Below the pieces are notes generated by a model. The model was not told the DNA's origin and made no database searches. It worked only from the letters and a program-made list of their open reading frames with translations. Below, in pieces: positions 54,269-63,265 of a DNA stretch of 64,000 bases (its first letter is position 1; every line of letters begins with the position of its first letter). Position numbers and translations under genes: made by a program. Location: assembly GCA_012934845.2 (NCBI GenBank), contig WNNJ02001765.1:241197-305196 (forward strand). The letters run 5' to 3'. Origin of the DNA: Pomphorhynchus laevis (taxonomy: Eukaryota; Acanthocephala; Palaeacanthocephala; Echinorhynchida; Pomphorhynchidae).

Positions 54269-54320
54269 GCGTGCGCTGGCACGCATTTGCCACGTTAAAA
54301 TAAATCTTTTTTTTTAACGT
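54269..54320 (+). promoter_or_regulatory. LINE K 3' hairpin and tail
   Basis: GCGTGC-GCTG-GCACGC (54269-54284), then ATTTGCCACGTTAAAATAAA and a T-run. The stop codon is 33 nt upstream. It is conserved with C, I, J and the 63.03-kb copy. Confidence 0.75.
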
Positions 54321-54963
54321 AATTCCTCGATTGATCATCAAAAACCTTCCTGCAACACATATTCCGCTTTTAGCATTGTTCAGGATGTTGATTCAGTTAA
54401 TATACACTTTATTTCACCAAAACCAATACAGTTTGATTAAAACGCTACAATCAATTATATTTTTGAAATTGTAAAAAATGGATCCCGAATCTATTTCGTC
54501 TGACAAAATGCTAACTCTCCCGATTTTGTAAAGGAATTAACACGGATTTATAATAACTCAAGAACATCATCTGATTCGCTCACGAGCGCAGTTGTACTCG
54601 GGCACCTTATTTCGATGACAAACTAATAGACCTATTTGATGAAGCTCTTATCCTCGAAGGTTTCCATTATTCAAAAAAGAGAGAGTATGCCGCACAATTG
54701 AAAAAGGCATTTGTTAACCAGGTTCGATCTGGTCGGTTAACTGCAACCATGAAATCGTTAGATAATTAACAGGGTCTGGGTATCCCACTTCATGCTACTG
54801 ACTCGATTGGCGCAACATCTGTACACGATTTATTACTCGCCAAACACCCAAATGCCGAACCGATTGATTATGACGTTTTGTTGAGCGAAAACTGTTATCA
54901 AGAACCAGTATTCCACCCGTCCTCGAAAACATAGATGAAGAGATTATTGCAGCCACCAACAAA

Positions 54964-55473
54964 ATGATAAAAGGCGGCGCTGGTCCATCCGGACTGGATG
55001 CACTTACATGGTCCATCATGCTTAATGGTTTTGGTACCGACTTGAAGAATCTCGCATCCGCGCTTGCCCGATACGCCACTCATCTTGCAACAGAAACAGC
55101 TTCTAGAGATTCAATGAGAGCTTTATCTTGCAGCCGCCTAATTGCCCTGAGTAAACAAAGCGGCATTCGCCCAATAAGCATGGGTGATGTAAGTCGACGT
55201 ATAATGTCTAAAGCGATCCAACGGATTTCACAACCCCAGTTACAAAAAATCTGTGGTAACCTACAAACTTGCTCCGGCCAAATCGCCGGAACAGAACGCG
55301 TGATAAATTCGGTAAGATCTATCCTAAACTCGAATCCTGCTCATACTTTATTGACGATAGATGCTGATAACGCTTTTAATCGTATCAATCGTCAACTAGC
55401 GCTAAAAAATATGGCGCGAATATGCCCTGCGCTTACTGTTACCTTAAACAATATATACCGCGATGATCCATAA
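54964..55473 (+). pseudogene. REL-2 reverse-transcriptase core fragment
   Basis: 169 codons covering GGAGPSGLDALTW through motif A (IDADNAFNRIN) and CPALTVTLNNIYRDD. It is the longest uninterrupted piece of this element. Motifs B and C follow in other frames after a stop. Confidence 0.65.
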
Positions 55474-56724
55474 CTATTCATAGGCAGTGAGACGATACAT
55501 TACCAAGAGGAATTTACCCAAGGTGATGTATTAGCCATGGCCGCTTTCGCCGCCGCTATTCTCCCAATGTAAAACCGTATTCAAGTTTCTTTCCCACATC
55601 TTCAGCAATTTTGGTATGCAGATGACGGATGCTTTATCGGAACGGTCTCTAATGTTCGAGATGCTTTCTTGTATAGTCAAGAGTTAGGACTGAAATATGG
55701 TTTTCACGTTAACACGCAAAAATGTAATGCATTATACACGAATGGCAATCAGCAAAATTCATTAAAGGCTTTGCCTAAATTGGGCATTAATCTCTCAAAT
55801 GAAGGAGTTATCTTGCCTGGAGCTCCGATTGGAAACATCAATTTTATCAGCAGCAATATTTCAGCAAAAGTATATTAAATCATAAGAAGACTCACCCGCT
55901 TATATGAGATTGGTGAGTTCGATTTACAAACTTATTACACTTGTATCATCAAATCCCTTCAGCATACTTGGACACATATTCAAGGAACAACGATTTGTGA
56001 TTCTACTTTATTTGAGTGTCTTGAACGTGAACTACTAAATGAATTCGAAACACTACTGTCCGTAGACTCTATACCTCTAAGTACACTATGGAAAATATTT
56101 AACTTGCCAGTGAAAATGGGTGGTCTTATTAATCCTTGTCGATCAGTTGTGACAAACTATCACAATGCGCTTTTCATTTGCCGGGGTTTCTTGGAGAGCG
56201 TGTTCGTATCGGATACGCCAGTCAATCAAGATGACAACAGAGCTAAAGTATCAGCATCTAACAATGAACGACACTTACAAGACAGATCTACATTATACAG
56301 TGATTTAAACGACGGCTTACGAAATGCACTTGACCATGCTTCTGTATACGGATCATCCTCTTGGCTCACGGCTTATCCATCCTCTTATAGTGGGACAATT
56401 CTGAACAATACAGTCTTTAAAGACTCAATCGCTGCACGCTATGGTCAGCTCGTCAAAGATGCTCCTCGTTGGTGTTCATGTTACGCCCCCAATACTCTCT
56501 TCCTCTTTGTTCTGCAAATATGGTTTCCTACCCTCGATTCGCCACAACTGTATTCGAGACTATATTGCGAGGACATTAACAAAAGTTGTCTTGTGTGTTA
56601 AGACTGAACCACAACTGAATCCAGTCCACGATGTTATCAAACACAAGCAACCACAAAAGACAAAAATACACGGTTAGATATTGGCTGCAATGGCTTTTTT
56701 GGCGGAAACGCAGAGCGCACTTTC

Positions 56725-56980
56725 ATGGATATTTGTATTTTAAATATACATGCGCCCTCGAACGCCGGCAAATCTCCCGAGTCAGCATTTAACTACCATG
56801 TCCAACGTAAGTTGTCCAAATATAATGAAAGAGTACGCGAAGTCGAACACTCCAGTTTATTACCATTTGTCGTCTCCAGTTCAGGGGATCTTGCTATAGA
56901 TTCAAATCGTTGCCTACAGACAATCTCGCACAAGCTTGCAGACAAGTTAACCTTAAAACAATTTAGGGTTAACTGGAACC
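56725..56980 (+). pseudogene. REL-2 C-terminal endonuclease-like domain
   Basis: DICILNIHAPS...FNYHVQRKLSKYNERVREVEHSSLLPFVVSSSG. The D/K/KY pattern fits a restriction-like (REL) endonuclease, and the following VEHSSLLPFVVSSSG is a family hallmark. Confidence 0.55.
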
Positions 56981-57284
56981 TTAAAACAATTTTGGTTTCA
57001 AATAAACATACAATTTCAGTTCCAGATTTCAGTTCCAGATTTCAGTTCCGCTCACTTCGCTCCCGGAAAATCTTGTCCACCAAGATTGTAAAACAATCAA
57101 ACTACAATCTTCGACGACAACCAACGACAACCTTCGACGACAACTAACGACAACCATCCGCTTGACAATTATCGACAACCATCGACAACCATCGACGACA
57201 TCCGCTCGCTACTTACAACTAACGACTTGCAGACTAACGGAGTTTAAACATTCTTGATTATAACTAACTAATTAACATTTTATT

Positions 57285-58665
57285 ATGGCAAAGAGAAAGC
57301 TAACTAAAAATGTCGACCAGCAACTCAAGTCCGTCAAGGAAGCTTACATCGAAAAGCAAATTGGATGCGACAACAAGAACTGCAATGTTTGGACTCACGT
57401 TGCCATTCCTTTCACTGACGAGGACAACGTTTTAAATCGGAATTTCCTCTGCGGCTTCTGTTGTGCTGCCCTCGTAGGTAAGCTAATGAAGAATGACCAC
57501 TCAAACGGTGGAGACGTTCTGAACGCTAACAAAACAGATTTGTGCTCAATAAATAAACTTGATGATATATCTCAGTCGACTCAGACCGCTGTTATACATA
57601 GAACATCAACAAACGACAACATATCTTCCAATCTATCGTCGTCATCCGTTTGCTTACTAACTCCTTCGTCATCTATGAAACCCGTTCTTTAAACTTCTCT
57701 CACACACACTCCTCCTTTAACTACGGATAAAACTTCCCATAATCTTCATCTTCCTAACAATGCAAACAGTAAAGGCCTTCATCTCGTACCTCATTTTTCC
57801 TATTCATCCCCACATCTAAATACATCTCATACTTCTTTCTTCTCTTCACGTACTCCTTACTCTACCTCTACCGTATCACTTCTCAATAATTTACATCCTT
57901 CTGTCAAAATTATCTCCAGTAACATCTCCGTTCAACCTATTCAACAATCCACTTCTGTCACACATGCTCCAACCGTATCACCTATCAATAATTTACATCC
58001 TTCCGTCAAAATCATCTCCAGTAACATCTCCGATCAACCGATTCAACACTCCACTCCTGTCACACATGCTCCAAACTATCTTAAATCTTCACTTAGCACC
58101 CCTGTCATTTCCACGTTTATCTGCTCTTCTGCCTCTACTACTATCAGGTCTGTCCGTCCACCACTACGTAATCGTTTTCCTTCGCGCGATCGATGCATTA
58201 TCATATCTAATTTAAAGGTTTCCGAATCTGCTTCTCCTCAATGTCGCCTCGATGATGATGTATCTGCTTTCAGGTCTATCCTAGCAAACCATTCTTCCTG
58301 ATAATAATCCATCCCTCTTCAATAATATCGCTCCTGTATCTTTGATCCGTTTAATCAAATCCACTAAATCCAATCATCTCAGTCCTCCACTCCTAAACAT
58401 TGTTTTCCGACATAGTTCACATGCATCCTTGGAACTTTCCCAACGTTTTAAACTTCTTACCACTTCGTCTACTAGTCGTATCTTTCCTGACCGCTCCCCT
58501 TCTGATATTGCCCAGCTCAATTTAGCTCGCATTGAGAAACATCGACGTGAAACAAACGGCGAGTCATCCTTATATATACGTCAAATCAATGGAAATTTTC
58601 ACGTTGTACACACAAGGCCAAAAATTCGATGGCGTCCCATCTCTCCCCCTTGTCTTCTTCGCTAG
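57285..58665 (+). pseudogene. LINE J ORF1, broken
   Basis: It starts MAKRKLTKNVDQQLKSVK with the zinc domain CDNKNCNVWTHVAIP...FLCGFC (about residues 29-64) and runs to a TAA at 57690. The linker follows in other frames (57964-58215), and the last frame (58342-58665) holds RLIKSTKSNHLSPPLLNIV, IFPDRSPSDIAQLNLARIEKHRRETNGES and RPKIRWRPIS. At least two frame changes are needed. Confidence 0.75.
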
Positions 58666-61526
58666 TCGATCTCGCTCCTAAGCATACTTTTCGTCTTAGT
58701 CTATTCAACACTCGCTTCATTCTTCATAAAGCTGATATGCTCATTGATATCTTCGATCAATTATCTATCGATATTCTCTGCATTACCGAATCCTGGCATT
58801 GTGACTCCGACGATCTTGCTATTCGTCGTCTATGTCGCTCTGGTTGTTCTTTAGTTGAATCAGATCGTCCAATTGCCTCTCATACATCTACTGATTTTAA
58901 CCATGGCAATATAGTTGCCATTGCTCGTCACCCAATGTCTTTACGTAAAATTAACGTTAACATCCGTTACACCTCGTTCGAATTACTCATATGCAGATTA
59001 TCAACTCCTTTCCCTCTGGAACTTGTGATTGTATACCGTCCAGGTTCAGTTGCCCCCTCACATTTCTTCTTTAACGACCTTGCAGATCTTATGTATCACT
59101 GTTCCTTGTCTTATACTCCTTCGTTTGTTCTCGGGGACTTTAACATTCGTCTTGATCGCCCGGCTGACCCTGACTCTATCACTTTAACTAATCTTTTTTC
59201 TGATTTTAACTATAAATTACTTTCAACAAGCCCAACTCATATTCTCGGCGGTGCTCTCGACATCATTGCTGTCCCTATCTGCTTCAATGACTATACTTCC
59301 TTGTCAATTACTGATCCCGGTTTGTCCGATCATTTCCTTGTCACTCTTACTCTTACTCGTCCCCATCCTCCGTCTCCGCCTCCACCAATATTCACACCAA
59401 GTCGACCCTGGAAACTTCTCGATATCCCTATTCTCTGCACAGCCTTACTCAATTCTTCACTCTTTTCACTTCCTCTTAACTATCTCTCTCCCGATGATCT
59501 CTGCATTCTGTTTGATTCTGAACTTATGTCTATCATCAATAAACTTCTGCCTAGTCGACTCCGACGCTCTCAGCGCTTGCGCCATGCTCCCTGGTTCGAT
59601 TTTGACTGTAGTATTTCTAAGCGTCGACTCCGTCACTCTTTTCGTGTGTATAATCGTTTTCTTAAATGTTCTCCCAACTCACTCACTCCAAATCTCCGTG
59701 ATTCCTACTTTTCTCTATGCCGTTCACATCTTATTCTTATACGTACTAAACGTACTATCTTTTGGCGAAATCAACTCGAGTCATCTTCCAACTCTAAATC
59801 TCATTGGAAAATCTTAAACTCAATTCTTTCACGATCATCTACTTCTTGTAATATAAATCCTGATGAATTTTCTTCTTATCTACAAACTAAGCTATCTAAT
59901 TTACTTTCCCTACTACCCGTAGCCCCCTTGTACCCACTCTTCTCTTTAGATACTTCCCTCCCAGAACTATTCCACCTTCTTCCCGTTTCGTCTGATGAAG
60001 TTTCTTCGGTTCTGCTGTCATTACCTAATAAAACCTCTCCTTCTGACCCAATTCCAACTCACTTGCTTAAAAATATCTGCTCCTCTATCTCACCCTTCCT
60101 AACCACATTGTTCAACTCGTCCATCCGTAGCCGTACATTTCCTTCCATCTGGAAATGCGCCACTGTTCGTCCTCTCATCAAAAAGCAATCTCTCGACTCC
60201 TCACTACCATCTTCGTACCGTCCAATCTCACTTCTCCCAACCCTCTCTAAACTCCTTGAGTGTCTCGTTCTCAAGCAAGTTAATACATATCTCTTTTCCT
60301 CTAACTTGATTCCTCCCTTCCAAGCCGCTTTTCGCTCTAATCACTCTACTGAAATTGCCTGTCTTAAAGTTTATAATGACTTACTCATCTCGCGCGATCA
60401 TAAATTATGTAGTGTCATAGTTTCTCTTGATCTATCGTCTGCTTTTGACATCGTCGATCACTCGATTCTTCTATATCGCTTTCGTCATGATTATGGCTTC
60501 TCTTTACCCACTGTATCATGGTTTTCTTCATATCTGTGAAGCCGTACATTTCGCGTATATTCTAACTCTTCTCTCTCCCATCCTTCGTCCATTCCGTCCG
60601 GTGTTCCGCAAGGCTCCGTATTAGGCCCTATACTTTTCTCTCTTCTTCTTGGTGATTTGTCTTCGATTTCTCATAAATTTAACTTCAATGTTATGCAATA
60701 TGCTGATGACATTCTCATCTATGCTCACGCACCTGCTTATCGTATTCATGATCTTAGTGTTTCTGTTTCCAGCTGTCTTGTCTCAATTTCCAACCATCTT
60801 TCTTCCCTTCGCCTTTCTCTGAATCCTGATAAATCTAAAATTATGTGGATCCTACCTCGAAGCTTCGGCGTAGAACCTCCTTCCGTATCATTAAATTCTA
60901 CAATTCTTCCTATCGTTGATAATCTCGTTTTCCTAGGCTTTCATTTCGACAACCGACTTTCACTTAAACCTTTCGTTAGTGATAAAGTACGCTCATCTAC
61001 CTTGATACTCCGCAATCTCCGTCAAGTTTGTAGATTGATCGATTTCCCTTCTTGTATGACTCTCATATCTTCTCTTCTTTTCTCAAGACTTGATTACTGT
61101 CTTAGTCTATTTTCCAACTCACCTAAATCCACTCTTCTTCCTTTACAACGCATCATCAACGCTGTCGTTCGAGTTCTCCTCCGTCTTCGTCGTTTTGATC
61201 ATACATCCCACTATCTTGTTTCTCTTGATTGGCCTACCATTTATTGTCGTGTTCAAATTCGTCTTATCATTGCTTTTCGCCTTATAACTTATCATACCCC
61301 TTCATTTCTCAACCTTCCTTTTCTCGACAATTCTCGTACTGTGTATTGTGCTCTGCGTTCCCGTAATTCCCTTCTTTTACATGTCCCAATCTACTCTACC
61401 TCTTTTGGCTTCCGCTCCTTCGTTGTGGCTGCTCCTCTCTTGTGGAATCAACTGCCTATTCATATCCGCCAATCAACATCTATGCCGTACTTCAAACGCC
61501 AAATCCAATTCTTTTTCAACAATTAA
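58629..61526 (+). CDS. LINE J ORF2: endonuclease and reverse transcriptase with one internal TGA
   Basis: 966 codons in one frame, interrupted only by a TGA at 60537-60539 (codon 637), exactly as in LINE I. Motifs: FNTRFILHKADMLIDIF, CITESWH, VIVYRPGS, VLGDFNIRLDRP, LSDHFLVTL; IWKCATVRPLIKKQS, YRPISLLPTLSKLLECLV, FRSNHSTEIACLKVYNDLL, SLDLSSAFDIVDHS (A), SYL-TGA-SRTFRVYSN, SGVPQGSVLGPILFSLLL (B), MQYADDILIYAH (C). A few unusual substitutions are seen against I (for example NHGNIVAIARH for NHGGIVAIARH). It overlaps ORF1 by 37 nt in the -1 frame. Confidence 0.82.
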
Positions 61527-61578
61527 CTAATTACCTTGACCTTTGTTGTTCTTTTTTTGTTTGTTAGTGGTCATGTAA

Positions 61579-61626
61579 GCGTGCATTTTGCACGCATTTG
61601 CCACGTTAAATAAATTATTGTATTGT
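61579..61626 (+). promoter_or_regulatory. LINE J 3' hairpin and tail
   Basis: GCGTGC-ATTTT-GCACGC (61579-61595), ATTTGCCACGTTAAATAAA, then TTGTATTGTATT. The stem matches K, while the loop differs completely. Confidence 0.75.
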
Positions 61627-61630
61627 ATTA

Positions 61631-61870
61631 AGTGTCAGACAAACTACGTTAGTGAAATCAAGCAGCTCCGATAATCCGTTGGATTACTTCTTATGCGCGC
61701 AATTTCTATGAGTATTGCACTGCCCCGTTTAAAACTCCATCATCCTGTTGGAAATAGCTTCAATCGCTAATTGACAAACAACTAATTTCCGCATTTCACA
61801 CGAACACAACAATTTTTGAAAAATCAAACTGATAGTTTTCATTGGACCCATTTGCGGGGAAACCCCATAA
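61631..61870. other. Unassigned spacer
   Basis: It contains GACCCATTTGCGGGG (about 61848), shared with about 49270; otherwise nothing recognised. Confidence 0.4.
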
Positions 61871-62324
61871 TGTTGTATATTATATTATAATTAAAAAATA
61901 TTATATGTCGACTTCCAAGGGAGCTGAAGCTCGTAAGGAAGCATCACATCGAATAAAAAACAGCGGAAAAAAACATCAAGAGTTCATGAGGTCAAGCTTT
62001 AGACGTTTTTTGAATTGCGCAGCAGAAGAGCAGTTGATCACATCAGGTGATAATCCATTCCATCGTTTACAGGCGCGATCCATCACTGTCGTACAATTTG
62101 TTCGATGCTTTGAGCGATGCTTCAAACATAGCTCGTATCCACGTAACATTGAGGATTCACGAAGACAGAATAGCTGCTTACACGGATGGTTAGGCACGCG
62201 CAGCGACATCGACACTAGTGTATGATCTGCAATCAACAGATCGCATTCAATAGATCTCATATCCAACGCCTACTCAATACAGCGATTGAGTCTTTGAAGA
62301 CTGTATTGTTTAGAATTTTTATCC

Positions 62325-62999
62325 TCCCCCGTAAACCAAACATATCTCCTCCCACTGTATCTTTTGCCCCATCGATCATCCCCATAGTCCACAATCTCAC
62401 TTTCTTAAGCTTCCATTTCGATGATCACCTTTCCCTTAAACCCTTCGTCCGTGACAAGGTCCGCTCGTCTAACTTAATTCTCCGTGACATCCGCCGTATC
62501 CGCTCCCTTATCGACTTCCGTTCTTGTATGTCTCTTCTTTCATCGCTTATTTTCCCTAAAATCGATTACTGCCTTAGCCTTTTCGCCAATTCTCCAAAAT
62601 CCATCATCCTACCACTACAACGCATAATCAACTCCGCCGTTCGAGTGATCTTTCGTCTCCGTCGCTTCGACCACATATCATTATATCTTGCCCAACTCTT
62701 CTGGCCCACCATCCACATCCGCATCAAACTCTGCCTTATCGTAACTTTTCGTCTCATCGCTGTCGGCTCCCCATCGTTCATCAACCTTCTTTTCTAAGAC
62801 GACACTCGCCTCACCTCGCTATCGCCGCGTTCCCGGCATACCCTCTTACTCCACGTTCCCAATTACTCCAACCACTATGGTATCCGATCCTTCCTCGTCG
62901 CCGCCTCACTCGCCTGGAATCAACTCTCTCGACGTCCGCCGCGCTCCCTCCTTTATCACATTCAAACACCTCCTTCGTTCACACCTTCTCGACACATAA
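62325..62999 (+). pseudogene. C-terminal fragment of K-type ORF2
   Basis: This is the RT thumb/C-terminal region only. It reads TFLSFHFDDHLSLKPFV, PKIDYCLSLFANSPKSIILP and GSPSFINLLF, then stops where K reads FINLPFLDDTRP; similarity continues out of frame to the stop before the 3' hairpin. Non-functional. Confidence 0.7.
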
Positions 63000-63031
63000 T
63001 TTACGTTTTTGTTTTTGTTGTGGTCATGTAA

Positions 63032-63070
63032 GCGTGCGCTGGCACGCATTTGCCACGTTAAATAAATCTT
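63032..63070 (+). promoter_or_regulatory. 3' hairpin of the truncated K-type copy
   Basis: GCGTGC-GCTG-GCACGC followed by ATTTGCCACGTTAAATAAA and T-run, identical in stem and loop to LINE K. Confidence 0.75.
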
Positions 63071-63265
63071 TTTTAACGCCTCTAGTATAACTGGATAAGG
63101 AATGGAGCAATTGGCCGGACCCAAGTGCGTGGCTCTTCTCAAAATGTTGTCGAATTCACTCAATTCTGATTTCAGTTGAGGGTGTGTCGCGTAAGATGCA
63201 TAGAGCATATGTGATTTTAAAAGACTCGAATATACAATGCGTAAAGCCTTTGGCTCAAATCGTCC

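Larger units (their letters stand above)
49380..54320 (+). mobile_element. L2-like LINE K, near full length
   Basis: The leader (49380-49979) includes the cysteine-rich remnant, a CGCTCGCTTCGCTC word (49723-49736), a sequence shared with LINE J's leader (GGAAAATCTTGTCCACCAAG) and a duplicated 32-bp unit ending AATAAATAACATACAAT (about 49866-49930). ORF1 49980-51376, ORF2 51340-54236, 3' hairpin 54269-54284 and tail. It is G+C-richer than I/J and is the closest relative of C. Its true 5' edge is uncertain, because the leader may include an older element. Confidence 0.8.
54330..56985 (+). mobile_element. Reverse-transcriptase element REL-2, broken
   Basis: Same family as REL-1. Pieces in order: QLKKAFVNQVRSGRLTA (54.7 kb); VHDLLLAKHPNAEPIDYDVL, NKMIKGGAGPSGLDALTW, CSRLIALSKQSGIRPISMG, CSGQIAGTERVINSVRSIL, LLTIDADNAFNRINR (motif A); EEFTQGDVLAMAAFAAA (motif B); FWYADDGCFIG (motif C, 55.61 kb); LGINLSNEGVILPGAPIG; LPVKMGGLINPC; and the C-terminal MDICILNIHAPSNAG...QRKLSKYNERVREVEHS. 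Stops and frameshifts separate the pieces. Directly after its C-terminus the leader of LINE J begins. Confidence 0.72.
56985..61630 (+). mobile_element. L2-like LINE J, near full length
   Basis: The leader (56985-57284) contains TTCCGCTCACTTCGCTCCCGG and GGAAAATCTTGTCCACCAAG, shared with K, then a simple repeat built on CAACGACAACC (57115-57200). ORF1 57285-58665 (broken), ORF2 58629-61526 (one TGA), 3' hairpin 61579-61595 and a TTGTATTGTATT tail. It is very close to LINE I in ORF2. Confidence 0.87.
62272..63074 (+). mobile_element. K-type L2-like LINE, 5'-truncated insertion
   Basis: From about 62325 it matches LINE K ORF2 from PRKPSISPP to the end, including FHFDDHLSLKPFV, DIRRIRSLIDFRSCMSLL and the 3' hairpin (63032-63047). 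The first ~50 bp are unrelated filler containing the small inverted repeat CTCAAT/ATTGAG. AACGCCT flanks both sides (62265-62271 and 63075-63081), a likely 7-bp target-site duplication. Frameshifts near 62760-62930 break the frame. Confidence 0.75.
61870..63265 (-). mobile_element. Minus-strand LINE 3' portion, split by a nested copy
   Basis: Two minus-strand segments belong together. The first (63082-63265) reads VGRFEPKALRIVYSSLLKS, HMLYASYATHPQ and FDNILRRATHLGPANCS. The second (61976-62271) ends RACKRWNGLSPDVINCSS and KKRLKLDL. These are consecutive parts of a CR1/L2-type ORF2 C-terminus. A K-type insertion (62272-63074) lies between them, and the upstream side is cut by the I-type copy at 63266. 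Confidence 0.65.
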
